Shown here: positions 8,779 to 20,081 of the stretch, piece after piece | How the letters are laid out: each line of letters begins with the position of its first letter | How positions within the stretch are numbered: position 1 is the stretch's first letter | Origin: Costertonia aggregata | GTDB taxonomy: Bacteria; Bacteroidota; Bacteroidia; Flavobacteriales; Flavobacteriaceae | Reading direction: 5' to 3' | Assembly: GCF_013402795.1 (NCBI RefSeq) | Contig: NZ_CP058595.1 | Coordinates: 407,501 to 471,500, forward strand | DNA length: 64,000 nucleotides | The notes under the pieces: model-generated | The model's input: the letters and a program-made list of their open reading frames with translations, nothing else | Told to the model about the DNA's origin: nothing | The model's database searches: none | Translations under genes and position numbers: made by a program

Positions 8779-9735
8779 ATGAATACATATACAGACCAAG
8801 GAAAAAATGATACAAGAAGCGGATTTGGTGCAGGGCTGACCGAATTGGGGAGAACAAACCCAAATGTGGTCGCTCTTTGTGCCGATTTGATAGGTTCCCT
8901 AAAAATGCAGGATTTTATCGATGAAAATCCTGAGCGTTTCTTTCAAGTAGGGATTGCCGAAGCCAATATGATGGGAATAGCCGCGGGTTTGACCATTGGT
9001 GGTAAAATACCGTTTACGGGAACGTTCGCCAACTTTTCCACAGGCAGGGTCTATGACCAAATACGGCAATCAATTGCGTATTCTGACAAAAATGTGAAAA
9101 TATGTGCCTCGCATGCCGGTATCACTTTGGGCGAGGATGGTGCTACACACCAAATACTGGAAGATATCGGATTAATGAAAATGTTGCCCGGTATGACCGT
9201 TATAAACCCCTGTGACTATAACCAGACCAAAGCGGCGACCATCGCCATAGCCAAACATCACGGCCCAGTGTATTTACGTTTTGGAAGACCCAAAGTAGCT
9301 AACTTTACCCCCACCGACCAAAAGTTTGAAATTGGTAAAGCACTGCTATTGAACGAAGGAAAAGATGTTACCATAATCGCTACAGGACATTTGGTTTGGG
9401 AAGCTTTAAAAGCTGCAGAAACTTTAGAAAATCAAGGTGTTTCTGCTGAGGTCATAAATATCCACACCATAAAACCTCTGGATGCGGAAGCCGTGTTAAA
9501 GTCTGTTAAAAAAACAGGTTGTGTCGTAACTGCCGAAGAACATAATTATTTAGGTGGTTTGGGCGAAAGTATCTCTGGATTACTTGCTACGCAGCATCCC
9601 ACGCCTCAAGAATTCGTTGCCACCCGCGATACTTTTGGTGAAAGTGGCACCCCGGACCAGTTGATGGAGAAATACGGGTTAAACAATAAAGCCATTGAAC
9701 AAGCCGTTTTAAAGGTGTTGAAAAGAAAAGGCTAA
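8779..9735 (+). CDS. Transketolase, C-terminal (pyrimidine-binding) subunit
   Basis: This 318-residue second half of the split transketolase contains the pyrimidine-binding and C-terminal domains. Visible signatures are FFQVGIAEANMMGIAAGL (with the conserved Glu that activates thiamine diphosphate), HAGITLGEDGATHQ, and VYLRFGRP before the C-terminal domain. It forms an alpha2beta2 enzyme with the preceding product. The 81-nt gap contains no terminator, so co-transcription is likely. Cytosolic. Confidence 0.95.
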   Translation: MNTYTDQGKNDTRSGFGAGLTELGRTNPNVVALCADLIGSLKMQDFIDENPERFFQVGIAEANMMGIAAGLTIGGKIPFTGTFANFSTGRVYDQIRQSIAYSDKNVKICASHAGITLGEDGATHQILEDIGLMKMLPGMTVINPCDYNQTKAATIAIAKHHGPVYLRFGRPKVANFTPTDQKFEIGKALLLNEGKDVTIIATGHLVWEALKAAETLENQGVSAEVINIHTIKPLDAEAVLKSVKKTGCVVTAEEHNYLGGLGESISGLLATQHPTPQEFVATRDTFGESGTPDQLMEKYGLNNKAIEQAVLKVLKRKG

Positions 9736-9864
9736 TCGGCATCATTTTTGACGCTTTTTATCCTCAAAAGAACACTTTGTGAAATAATATCGGTCAAAAT
9801 CGTAACAAAAGGTTTTTGCCGTTGTCGTTTCATTGGAGTAATCTATAACCTTAAAATGGAACAA

Positions 9865-10479
9865 ATGAAAAAAACACTTCTTACCGCTGTTATTGCTTTG
9901 TTGAGTATTACGGCATTTGCACAAAAAGATTCGGGATTTGGTATAAAGGCCGGTCTTAACTACAACCAAAATGGTGATTTGAATTTTAGACAGGTACAGG
10001 ATGCCGGCGAAGACCTAATTTCTGGCTCTGATGGAAAAGTAGGGTATCATATCGGTTTTTTCGGCAAGCTTGATTTTCCTAAAATTTATCTACGCCCAGA
10101 GCTTATCTATACAAAGACCAAAAGTAGCTATGATATAGATGGTACAACCAATGACTATGATATTTCAAAGTTGGACCTACCTGTACTACTGGGATATAAA
10201 ATTATTGGCCCGTTGAGTGTTTTTGCAGGCCCGGCTTTTCAATATACCCTTAATAACGATTTAGAAGGCCTGGAAGTGAATGATGTACAAAACGATTTTA
10301 CCGTTGGTGCACAATTTGGTGTAGCGGTAAGCTTAGGAAATATTGGTGTAGATGTACGCTACGAAAGAGGCTTCTCTGAAAACGAAGCCAATTTTATCGG
10401 AAACAACGTTACCGACATTTCGGGTAGGGTAGATTCAAGACCGTCACAGATTATTTTTGGGCTATCGCTCAAATTATAA
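9865..10479 (+). CDS. Outer-membrane beta-barrel (PorT-like) protein
   Basis: A secreted protein of 204 residues with a signal peptide (MKKTLLTAVIALLSITAFAQ). After it come alternating hydrophobic strands typical of the Bacteroidota outer-membrane beta-barrel/PorT-like family: GFGIKAGLNYNQNG at the N-terminus, LPVLLGYKI in the middle, and a final IIFGLSLKL strand with a hydrophobic C-terminus. I prefer the ATG at 9865 before the signal peptide; ATG 9856 is also possible, and the longer frame back to a TTG at 9748 is unlikely. Function unknown; such proteins are usually small eight-stranded barrels. Confidence 0.82.
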   Translation: MKKTLLTAVIALLSITAFAQKDSGFGIKAGLNYNQNGDLNFRQVQDAGEDLISGSDGKVGYHIGFFGKLDFPKIYLRPELIYTKTKSSYDIDGTTNDYDISKLDLPVLLGYKIIGPLSVFAGPAFQYTLNNDLEGLEVNDVQNDFTVGAQFGVAVSLGNIGVDVRYERGFSENEANFIGNNVTDISGRVDSRPSQIIFGLSLKL

Positions 10480-10494
10480 TACGGATGGATGAAT

Positions 10495-10531
10495 AAAAAA
10501 ACCGAGCAATATGAACATTGCTCGGTTTTTT
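10495..10531. terminator. Bidirectional terminator between convergent genes
   Basis: A strong hairpin pairs AAAAAACCGAGCAAT with ATTGCTCGGTTTTTT around a short ATGAAC loop. T runs flank both sides, so it can stop the barrel gene on plus and lies just past the 3' end of the FKBP lipoprotein on minus. Confidence 0.9.
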
Positions 10532-10549
10532 TATTTTACATCGTTGGCC

Positions 10550-11503
10550 TTAGGAATCACTATCCAAATAATCTTCTATACCATCACCATCAGTATCCGG
10601 AAAAGTGATAGTACCGTCCGCATTTATAGTTATTTCTTCTCTGGTTGGTGTGCCATCATTATCGTCATCGGCATCTTGAAAATTTGCAATCGTATCACCG
10701 TCAGAATTATCATTGGGTAAAAAACCATCACTATCCAAATCTTCTAAGATAGAAGGTATGCCATCGTTATCATGGTCAGTGTTTTCAACTATAGTCAAAA
10801 CATCAAATTTGAATATCAAAGGACTATATGCAGAAATAGGCGGTCTATTCCCATTAAAAGTTGACAAACCAGATGGTATTATTATCATTCCAACTCCATA
10901 ACCATCGATTTGAAATGTACCATCACTATTATCTATAATATTAGTTCCAGCAGCAGTATTGACCACACCTTCGGCAACACCTCTAAAGTCTTTATTAAAA
11001 CCCTCACCAGGAAATTGAAAGCCAGGATTGTCCCACCAAACACCTGTATTTCGATCATCAAATACATCGCCATTCAATAAAGAACCTTGATATCTAACGA
11101 ATGTAGAATCAGCTATGGTTGGTTTAAGTCCTTCTCCTGGTCTTGCCTCCAAATAATAATATTTATGTTCAACGTCCTGTTCTCCTTCCAATAGAAACTC
11201 AAAAGCCGAAACTTTTATGGTTTTGACCTCCACTTGATTTATCAGTGCTTCCTTATTAGAATTAGCACCCGCTATTGTGTCTATTCTAATTTTAAAATCA
11301 AAATCTTCTGGCGGGGTCTCAAACTCTTCGTAATTATAAAAATGGGTTCTTAAAAAATCTTGTATCTCAGCATCGTTTTCTGCTGCAACTTCGCTGAGCG
11401 ACCTCGGAGGAACACTTTCATTATTAGGGCCATCGTCATCATTATTACAGGACCATATCATAACAGTCAGTAAAGTAAAAACAAAAAACTTGTTCAATTT
11501 CAT
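10550..11503 (-). CDS. FKBP-type peptidyl-prolyl isomerase lipoprotein with calcium-type repeats
   Basis: A 317-residue lipoprotein: MKLNKFFVFTLLTVMIWSC gives a lipobox ending at Cys19, followed by an acidic NNDDDG. A central FKBP domain (about residues 120-240) is indicated by DSTFVRYQGSLLNGDVFDD and FKFDVLTI as its last strand. The C-terminal 70 residues hold thrombospondin type 3-like DxDxDG repeats (DHDNDGIPS, DADDDNDGTP, DTDGDGIEDYLDSDS), which usually bind Ca2+. The start at 11503 is chosen because of the lipoprotein signal. It probably acts in periplasmic or surface protein folding. The pairing of FKBP with calcium repeats is unusual but occurs in Bacteroidota. Confidence 0.88.
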   Translation of the reverse strand: MKLNKFFVFTLLTVMIWSCNNDDDGPNNESVPPRSLSEVAAENDAEIQDFLRTHFYNYEEFETPPEDFDFKIRIDTIAGANSNKEALINQVEVKTIKVSAFEFLLEGEQDVEHKYYYLEARPGEGLKPTIADSTFVRYQGSLLNGDVFDDRNTGVWWDNPGFQFPGEGFNKDFRGVAEGVVNTAAGTNIIDNSDGTFQIDGYGVGMIIIPSGLSTFNGNRPPISAYSPLIFKFDVLTIVENTDHDNDGIPSILEDLDSDGFLPNDNSDGDTIANFQDADDDNDGTPTREEITINADGTITFPDTDGDGIEDYLDSDS

Positions 11504-11580
11504 CTTCTCTTTATTAAGGTCGGCAAGATACAATTTTCCCTTATTTTTGTTGAAGACCTTAACAAAGATTTGCAAAACCT

Positions 11581-11985
11581 ATGCGAATAGATAAATACTT
11601 ATGGAGCATACGCTGTTTCAAGACCCGTAATATTGCGACCGAGGCCTGTAAAAAAGGGCATGTAAAGGTAAACGGTCATGTGGTCAAACCCGCAAGGGAA
11701 GTATACCCTGCCGATAAAGTCATGGTCAGAAAAAATCAAATCAACTATGAGTTTACGGTATTGGACACTCCAAAAAGTAGGGTCGGCGCTAAATTGGTTG
11801 ATATCTATAGAAAGGATACCACTCCCGCAAGTGCATTTGAAAACAATGAATTACTACAGTACTCAAAAGACTATTACAGAAAAAAGGGTACTGGCAGGCC
11901 TACCAAAAAAGACCGTAGGGATATTGATGATTATTTGGATGAACCCACACCCAATCCCATAAAAGACGAAGATAAATTTTCCTGA
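11581..11985 (+). CDS. S4-domain RNA-binding protein (Hsp15/HslR-like)
   Basis: A cytosolic protein of 134 residues. Its S4 domain begins at the first residue (MRIDKYLWSIRCFKTRN, then ACKKGHVKVNGHVVKPAREV), the signature of the Hsp15 family that binds stalled 50S subunits carrying nascent chains. The basic C-terminus (GRPTKKDRRDIDDYL) fits RNA binding. It is transcribed divergently from the FKBP lipoprotein and lies about 50 nt before the phosphoribosyltransferase gene, probably in one unit. Confidence 0.9.
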   Translation: MRIDKYLWSIRCFKTRNIATEACKKGHVKVNGHVVKPAREVYPADKVMVRKNQINYEFTVLDTPKSRVGAKLVDIYRKDTTPASAFENNELLQYSKDYYRKKGTGRPTKKDRRDIDDYLDEPTPNPIKDEDKFS

Positions 11986-12036
11986 TGTAAAATGATGTCC
12001 GGTTTATTTATCTTTGGTATGATAACATCATATAGC

Positions 12037-12537
12037 ATGCAAAACAAAATATTGAACCATATACAGATTCAGCATAAGACCAACCGTATCGCCTATCAAA
12101 TTTTTGAGGCCAACGTGGGCGAGAAAGAGATAATATTGGCCGGTATTGATGGTGGTGGACTTAAATTTGCAAAAAAAATACAAAATGTATTGATGACAAT
12201 AACAAAGTCAGAAATCGTGTTGTGTAAGGTTAGTATGGATAAAAAAAATCCTTTACAAAGCGGTGTAGAAACATCGATCACTTCTGAAAATTATGCCCAT
12301 AAGTCAGTGGTATTGGTCGACGATGTGCTCAATTCCGGTACTACATTGATTTATGGTGTGCATCATTTTCTACAAACTCCGTTAAAGCAATTAAAAACCG
12401 CCGTTTTGGTCAATAGAAACCACAAAAAGTATCCTGTGAAGGCCGATTATAAAGGCATCTCACTTTCCACCTCACTGCAGGAGCATGTTATTGTAGATTT
12501 TAAGGCCAAAAACGATGCCGTGTACCTAGATGAATAG
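12037..12537 (+). CDS. Phosphoribosyltransferase-domain (PyrR-like) protein
   Basis: A type I phosphoribosyltransferase fold of 166 residues. The PRPP-binding motif VLVDDVLNSGTT sits at about residues 92-103, and an AGIDGGG loop near 35-41 would bind pyrophosphate. It resembles PyrR-like uracil/purine transferases, but the base-specificity hood cannot be assigned. The start MQNKILNH at 12037 is preferred over the upstream in-frame ATGs, which would add a non-conserved hydrophobic stretch. Its 3' end overlaps the convergent aroK gene by 12 nt. Confidence 0.85.
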   Translation: MQNKILNHIQIQHKTNRIAYQIFEANVGEKEIILAGIDGGGLKFAKKIQNVLMTITKSEIVLCKVSMDKKNPLQSGVETSITSENYAHKSVVLVDDVLNSGTTLIYGVHHFLQTPLKQLKTAVLVNRNHKKYPVKADYKGISLSTSLQEHVIVDFKAKNDAVYLDE

Positions 12538-13041
12538 AGACTGTATTTCGTCAACAATGGTTTTTGGTTCTTTTTTATCGCAAAGCACTTTGTATGTAGC
12601 TTGTGAGTAGTAAAAACTTCTTTCAAACAAATGTTTTCCGATAAACTCTGGTAAATCTTCGTCAGGAATATTTTTGATCAACGGCCTGTTTTCTTTTTCT
12701 TTGGACAAGCGCTGTACCAAAACGGGCAAGCTTACTTTTAAATAGAATACCGCATCTGCCTTTTCAATAATACTATCCATATTACCTGCATAACAAGGGG
12801 TTCCGCCCCCAACCGAAAGAACAAGGTCATTTTCATTATCCAAAATACACTTTAGATATTCATGTTCTTTCTTTCTGAAAAACAGCTCTCCCCGTTCTTT
12901 AAAAATTATGGGGATTTTAGAGCCTAATCGCTGTTCTATGTAGTTATCTAAATCTAAAAACTTCAATTTCATAGCATTGGCCAATAATTTAGCAACCGTA
13001 CTTTTTCCACTGCCCATGTAACCGACCAACACTATTTTCAT
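12526..13041 (-). CDS. aroK: Shikimate kinase
   Basis: It phosphorylates shikimate with ATP in the chorismate (aromatic amino acid) pathway. The 171-residue P-loop kinase has Walker A GYMGSGKST at residues 7-15, the DLDNYIEQRLG shikimate-binding Asp motif, a GGGTPCY loop and an RPLI lid Arg. Length and order are normal for AroK. It is convergent with the phosphoribosyltransferase (12-nt overlap) and stands alone on its strand, with no other aro genes nearby. Cytosolic. Confidence 0.96.
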   Translation of the reverse strand: MKIVLVGYMGSGKSTVAKLLANAMKLKFLDLDNYIEQRLGSKIPIIFKERGELFFRKKEHEYLKCILDNENDLVLSVGGGTPCYAGNMDSIIEKADAVFYLKVSLPVLVQRLSKEKENRPLIKNIPDEDLPEFIGKHLFERSFYYSQATYKVLCDKKEPKTIVDEIQSLFI

Positions 13042-13112
13042 GATACATTATTTGGTAAAATTGAAACAAAACCAACAATCCTAAAAAAAAACAAATTTAT
13101 CTAAAAATTGCC

Positions 13113-13142
13113 TTGTTAAATAAATTATAGGACTTATATTTG
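13113..13142 (+). promoter_or_regulatory. Promoter of tRNA-Lys, near-perfect Bacteroidota consensus
   Basis: TTG at 13113-13115, a 19-nt spacer, then TATATTTG at 13135-13142, matching the Bacteroidota sigma-A consensus. The predicted start near 13149 lies about 30 nt before the mature tRNA. Confidence 0.85.
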
Positions 13143-13177
13143 CACCCGCAAACGAGAAATCTTTGCACTTGAATTAT

Positions 13178-13253
13178 GACCTGGTAGCTCAGTTGGTAGA
13201 GCATCTCCCTTTTAAGGAGAGGGTCCTGGGTTCGAGCCCCAGCCAGGTCACCA
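13178..13253 (+). tRNA. tRNA-Lys (anticodon TTT)
   Basis: All four arms can be drawn: acceptor GACCTGG/CCAGGTC, D stem GCTC/GAGC, anticodon stem TCTCC/GGAGA with loop CTTTTAA (anticodon TTT), and T arm CTGGG-TTCGAGC-CCCAG. The discriminator base is A at 13250. The 3' CCA is encoded (13251-13253). It has its own promoter and terminator. Confidence 0.97.
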
Positions 13254-13282
13254 AAAGTTAAGTATTTTGCTTAACTTTTTTT
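13254..13282 (+). terminator. Terminator after tRNA-Lys
   Basis: An AAAGTTAAG / CTTAACTTT hairpin with loop TATTTTG is followed by a T run. It begins immediately after the CCA end and would stop transcription before tRNA-Leu. Confidence 0.8.
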
Positions 13283-13305
13283 GTATGTGCCAATTTCAAA
13301 ACATT

Positions 13306-13389
13306 GCCCACGTGGCGGAATTGGTAGACGCGCTACCTTGAGGGGGTAGTGTTCTTAGGGACGTGCTGGTTCGACTCCAGTCGTGGGCA
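13306..13389 (+). tRNA. tRNA-Leu (anticodon GAG)
   Basis: A class II tRNA with acceptor GCCCACG/CGTGGGC, anticodon stem CTACC/GGTAG with loop TTGAGGG (anticodon GAG), a long variable arm (TGTTCTTAGGGACG) and the T loop TTCGACT. The discriminator base is A at 13389. No CCA is encoded (next bases CAG), unlike the neighbouring tRNA-Lys. Confidence 0.96.
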
Positions 13390-13390
13390 C

Positions 13391-13423
13391 AGAGCCTTCA
13401 TAATATTATGAGGGCTCTTTTTA
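13391..13423 (+). terminator. Terminator after tRNA-Leu
   Basis: The hairpin AGAGCCTTCATAA / TTATGAGGGCTCT (with one bulge) is followed by TTTTTATTTCTTT, directly after the tRNA. Confidence 0.85.
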
Positions 13424-13499
13424 TTTCTTTCAATGCCATTTCAAACACAACAGAATTCAATATGATGGGAAGAAAGCGCACAAAAACGTCTTCCACAAA

Positions 13500-13583
13500 T
13501 TTTAACGTTAGATTTTGACTTCACAAAAATTTAAATCGTAAATTTGTTTAACTGTTTTTAGAAAAAGATGAACAACGTTAAAA
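13500..13583. promoter_or_regulatory. Promoter and flanking inverted repeat of the carotenoid operon
   Basis: A promoter is visible: TTTTG at 13513-13517, a 21-nt spacer, then TAAATTTG at 13539-13546. It is bracketed by a perfect 10-bp inverted repeat, TTTTAACGTT at 13500-13509 and AACGTTAAAA at 13574-13583, the second arm just inside the regulator gene. A further GTTTAAC lies at 13546-13552. This is a plausible autoregulatory operator for the CarH-like protein, but binding is inferred only. Confidence 0.6.
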
Positions 13584-14467
13584 AGTTTTTTAGTATTCGT
13601 GATTTGGAGAACCTTTCAGGAATAAAGGCCCATACCATACGTATATGGGAGAAAAGATATAATCTCTTATCACCAGAAAGAACAAGTACCAACATAAGAA
13701 CGTACAGTCTTAGCAGCCTTCAAAAACTTTTGAATATTACACTTTTGTATAACAACGGTTATAAAATTTCTAAAATTGCCCGGATACCCGAGAACGAAAT
13801 TCCCTTGATGGTACGCGAAATAGTCGCCAAAAACAGTGTCAAGAATCATGCGATAAATGCTTTTAAATTAGCCATGATAAATTTTGACCAATCCTTGTTT
13901 TTTAGCACTTACAATAGCCTTTTGGCAGATAAATCCTTTAGGGAAATTTTTAAGGATGTCTTTATCCCACTCCTAAATGAGTTAGGCCTTTTATGGCAAA
14001 CTGACACCATTAGTCCGTCCCATGAACATTTTATTACCAATCTGATCAAACAAAAAATATTTATCAATACAGAAAAGCTACAAATCATAGAGCCTACCAA
14101 AAAGGATAAAATATTTGTACTTTTCTTGCCCGAAAACGAAATACATGAAATAGGCCTGCTTTTTCTTAACTACGAAATTGTACTCAGAGGGTACAAATCA
14201 ATATATCTTGGACAAACGGTACCCATTAAAAGTCTACAGGATTTACGAAAATATTATGATAATCTATATTTTGTATCTTATTTTACCGTAGAGCCCTCTA
14301 AAGATAAATTGGACAAATACATTAAGGAATTTATTAAGGAAGTAGTTGACAACGGCAATTCAAAGTTATGGGTTTTGGGTTATCAGATTCAGCATTTATC
14401 CGATAAAATTCTTCCGCACAACATGAAGACGTTCAATTCGATTCAGCAAGTAGTGAATGAACTTTAA
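13568..14467 (+). CDS. CarH/LitR-like MerR-family B12-dependent photoreceptor repressor
   Basis: A 299-residue protein with a MerR winged helix at the N-terminus (FSIRDLENLSGIKAHTIRIWEKRYNLL, residues 8-34), a helical bundle, and a B12-binding Rossmann domain. CarH adenosylcobalamin features are present: W143 and E153-H154 form W-x9-EH, and E191-I-H193-EIG matches the ExHxxG motif whose His ligates cobalt. In Myxococcus and Thermus such proteins repress carotenoid genes in the dark; light breaks the Co-C bond and frees the operator. Here it is the first gene of the carotenoid operon, 29 nt before crtI. Light sensing is inferred from these residues and context. Confidence 0.88.
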   Translation: MNNVKKFFSIRDLENLSGIKAHTIRIWEKRYNLLSPERTSTNIRTYSLSSLQKLLNITLLYNNGYKISKIARIPENEIPLMVREIVAKNSVKNHAINAFKLAMINFDQSLFFSTYNSLLADKSFREIFKDVFIPLLNELGLLWQTDTISPSHEHFITNLIKQKIFINTEKLQIIEPTKKDKIFVLFLPENEIHEIGLLFLNYEIVLRGYKSIYLGQTVPIKSLQDLRKYYDNLYFVSYFTVEPSKDKLDKYIKEFIKEVVDNGNSKLWVLGYQIQHLSDKILPHNMKTFNSIQQVVNEL

Positions 14468-14496
14468 GCATTTCTTTATCCTCTTTTACATCCCAA

Positions 14497-15960
14497 ATGA
14501 ATAAAAAAATAGTAATAATAGGTTCGGGTTTTTCTGCATTATCGGCTTCTTGCTATTTGGCAAAATCAGGTTATGATGTGTCCATTTATGAAAAAAACCA
14601 CACCGTTGGTGGTAGGGCAAGACAGTTAAAAAAAGAGGGCTTTACTTTTGATATGGGCCCTAGTTGGTATTGGATGCCCGATATTTTTGATAAATTTTTT
14701 GGGGATTTTGGAAAAAAAACATCTGATTACTATCAATTGGATAAATTAAGTCCTGCCTACAAAATCATCTTTTCTGATGAAGTCATTACCATAGGCGACC
14801 AAATGGATAAAATATGTGATGAGTTTGAACGTATAGAACGAGGAAGTTCAAAACATTTGCGAAAATTTATACACAAGGCCCAGGAAAATTATGAAATCGC
14901 CATAAATAAAGTAGTCTTAAGGCCGGGACTATCCCCACTAGAGTTGGTTACCCCCGAGACCGCTGCCCGTGTAGATCAATTTTTTAAGACCATAAGTGGC
15001 GAGGTAAGAAAAAAGTTCAAAAACCCAAAACTGGTCTCCACATTGGAATTCCCAGTACTCTTCCTGGGAGCCAAACCGAACAAAACACCTTCGTTTTACA
15101 GTTTTATGAACTATGCCGATTTTGGTTTGGGTACTTGGCACCCAAAAGGGGGGATGTACCAAATTGTATTGGCCATGCAAAGTTTGGCCGCGGAGCTTGG
15201 CGTGAAAATACATGTAGACACCCCTGTTGATAAAATAACGGTAGAAAATGGAAAGGCAACGGCAATTGTGGTTCAGGGTAAAACAATATTTGCCGATGTA
15301 GTACTGAGCGGTGCAGACTATCATCATTCGGAAACATTGCTCGATAAAGAATACAGGCAATATTCTCCCGAATATTGGGACAAAAAAACATTTGCGCCAT
15401 CGTCCCTTTTGTTTTATGTTGGGTTTGATAAAAAGCTACAGAATATAGAGCATCACAACCTATTTTTTGATACCGATTTTGAACGCCATGCCGAAGAAAT
15501 TTATGATACCCCTAAATGGCCCAAAAATCCTTTGTTTTATGTGAATTTTCCATCGGTCACCGATACGAGTATGGCTCCCAAAAATTGTGAGACCGGCTTT
15601 TTTTTGGTTCCCATTGCTCCTGACCTTGAAGATACGCCCGAGTTGAGAAAGCAGTATTTTGATATTATTATTGACCGATTTGAACAGCGTACCTCACAAA
15701 ATGTGAAAAATAATATTATATTTAAAGAGTCCTTCTGTGTGAACGATTTTGTTGAGGATTACAACTCTTACAAGGGCAATGCATACGGTATGGCGAATAC
15801 ATTATTACAAACGGCGTTCCTTAGACCTAAACTAAAGAGCAAAAAGGTGAAAAACCTTTTTTTTACAGGACAATTGACCGTTCCCGGCCCAGGTGTACCA
15901 CCTGCATTGATTTCGGGAAAACTTGTCTCTGAGTTGATTGCTAAGAACCATCAAGTTTAG
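14497..15960 (+). CDS. crtI: Phytoene desaturase
   Basis: A 487-residue FAD enzyme that desaturates phytoene to lycopene. The N-terminal dinucleotide fold is GSGFSALSASCYLAKSGYDVSIYEKN (about residues 9-34), followed by GGRARQLKKEGFTFDMGPSWYWMP. The family end signature, GQLTVPGPGVPPALISGKLVSELI, is at the C-terminus. Length is normal for CrtI. It lies 29 nt after the regulator and 3 nt before crtB, so it is translated from the same operon. Probably membrane-associated. Confidence 0.95.
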   Translation: MNKKIVIIGSGFSALSASCYLAKSGYDVSIYEKNHTVGGRARQLKKEGFTFDMGPSWYWMPDIFDKFFGDFGKKTSDYYQLDKLSPAYKIIFSDEVITIGDQMDKICDEFERIERGSSKHLRKFIHKAQENYEIAINKVVLRPGLSPLELVTPETAARVDQFFKTISGEVRKKFKNPKLVSTLEFPVLFLGAKPNKTPSFYSFMNYADFGLGTWHPKGGMYQIVLAMQSLAAELGVKIHVDTPVDKITVENGKATAIVVQGKTIFADVVLSGADYHHSETLLDKEYRQYSPEYWDKKTFAPSSLLFYVGFDKKLQNIEHHNLFFDTDFERHAEEIYDTPKWPKNPLFYVNFPSVTDTSMAPKNCETGFFLVPIAPDLEDTPELRKQYFDIIIDRFEQRTSQNVKNNIIFKESFCVNDFVEDYNSYKGNAYGMANTLLQTAFLRPKLKSKKVKNLFFTGQLTVPGPGVPPALISGKLVSELIAKNHQV

Positions 15961-15963
15961 CCT

Positions 15964-16803
15964 ATGAAACAATTATTTGACAACGTCTCCTACAATTGCA
16001 GTAAGATCGTGACAGAATCTTATAGCACCTCTTTTGCCTTGGCCACTAAAATGCTGGCAAGTTCAATACGAAGCGATATATATAACATATACGGCTTTGT
16101 TCGTTTTGCCGACGAGATCGTAGATACATTTCACGAATATGAAAAAGAGGCCTTGTTCAATAAATTTGAAACCAGCCTATACGATGCATTAAAAGACAAA
16201 ATTAGCCTTAACCCCATTCTAAACTCTTTTCAGCACACCTACCATAAGTATGGCATTCCTCATGATTTGGTAGCATCGTTCATGAAAAGTATGCGTATGG
16301 ACCTACATAAAAGTGACTACATTACCACAGAAGAGTATAAAGAATACATTTATGGATCTGCCGACGTTGTGGGTTTAATGTGCCTTAAGGTGTTTGTAAA
16401 AGGAGACAATGAAAAATATGAATCATTAAAAGAATCCGCCATGGCCTTGGGTTCCGCTTTTCAAAAAGTGAATTTCTTAAGGGACTTGAAGGCGGACTTC
16501 GAAGATTTGAACCGAAGTTATTTCCCGAATACGAATTTGATGGAGTTGGACGAAGATTCAAAACAACGTATCGTAAATGAAATAAAGGCAGACTTTGAAA
16601 TGGGCTATTCAGGTATTGTGCAATTACCCAATGAAGCCAAATTTGGTGTTTACACAGCCTATAAGTATTATTATAAGCTGCTGAAGAAATTACAAAAAAC
16701 ACCGCCTTTAGAAATTAAAAACGCTCGTATTCGCGTACCCAACTATCAAAAGTTCGGCCTATTGGCAAAATCGTATGTAAATTATAAATTACAGCTAGTT
16801 TAA
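15964..16803 (+). CDS. crtB: Phytoene synthase
   Basis: It joins two geranylgeranyl diphosphates head to head to give phytoene, the first C40 carotenoid. The 279-residue squalene/phytoene-synthase fold shows both Asp-rich Mg2+ motifs: DEIVD at residues 50-54, and DLKAD at 174-178 within FLRDLKADFEDLNRSYFP. It also has SFALATKML and the YVNYKL end typical of flavobacterial CrtB. Gaps to neighbours are 3 nt and 2 nt. The substrate supplier crtE is not in this window. Confidence 0.95.
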   Translation: MKQLFDNVSYNCSKIVTESYSTSFALATKMLASSIRSDIYNIYGFVRFADEIVDTFHEYEKEALFNKFETSLYDALKDKISLNPILNSFQHTYHKYGIPHDLVASFMKSMRMDLHKSDYITTEEYKEYIYGSADVVGLMCLKVFVKGDNEKYESLKESAMALGSAFQKVNFLRDLKADFEDLNRSYFPNTNLMELDEDSKQRIVNEIKADFEMGYSGIVQLPNEAKFGVYTAYKYYYKLLKKLQKTPPLEIKNARIRVPNYQKFGLLAKSYVNYKLQLV

Positions 16804-16805
16804 AA

Positions 16806-19357
<2,552 letters not shown>

Positions 19358-19361
<4 letters not shown>

Positions 19362-20065
19362 GATGATACCATTGGTAACGGATTCTTACCCTGCCATTTT
19401 CCAATGGATCTGTAAGGTTGAAACCTAGAGAAGAGCTCTTCTTTGTACCAATCCAATGCCCTTGTTTTTTTAATGGCGACTTGGTGTTCCTTGCTCTTAT
19501 AGGCAAATGACATCAAAGACTCCGTATTTTGCCATAAGCTGAACGTTGCCATCTGTAAAAATGGTACTTCCCCAATGCCTTTTGTATAAACCAACCCTTT
19601 GTTTCGGGAAAGAGGTTGTTGTGAAACGGGAACGTATCTCCAAAACTTGAAAAATAGCTTTGGCTTTATGGTGGCCCTTGTTATTACGGCTATATATGGA
19701 TTTTGCCCATCTAAGGAAGTGCTTTTCTCGAAGGGGTTGCTCCCGGCCCATTTTCCATCTGCTTTTATATTTTTCATAAAAAGCGTCCACCTTTCACAGC
19801 TTTTATGCCGGTAACGTTTCATTAGATTGGAATGTTCAAAAAAAGTATTTGCAGCAGCTTCATCTTCCCAAATTTGAAGTAAAGCGTACACCGACCAATC
19901 CGGAAAAGGATTAAAACCCTCCTTACCACTACCCATTAACTTATAGGTTTGCAGTCCCAGAGATTTTTTTAACGCTTTATGTGCAAACTGCATCATCCCA
20001 AACGCCCATAACTTATTCGAAAACCCGGAGTATCTAAAAAAGGTTATCGTAGTTATTTGAGACAT
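19358..20065 (-). CDS. crtA: Spheroidene monooxygenase-like (CrtA) protein
   Basis: A 235-residue protein that resembles CrtA: it begins TITFFRYSGFSNKLWAFGMMQFA, has an LMGSGKEGFNPFPDWSVYALLQIWED segment, and ends in the LSRFQPYRSIGKWQGKNPL motif. CrtA of purple bacteria ketolates C2 of the open, 1-substituted end of acyclic carotenoids using heme. It is the only carotenoid gene on minus here and is encoded 16 nt after the thioredoxin-like gene. It may ketolate the psi-end made by the CrtD-like enzyme and CruF; that is inference. Confidence 0.8.
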
Positions 20066-20081
20066 CTGTATTTTTTGAGAT

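Noticed and set aside
9748-9864. Upstream extension of the outer-membrane barrel protein
   Set aside because: It starts with TTG and puts 39 residues before a perfect signal peptide.
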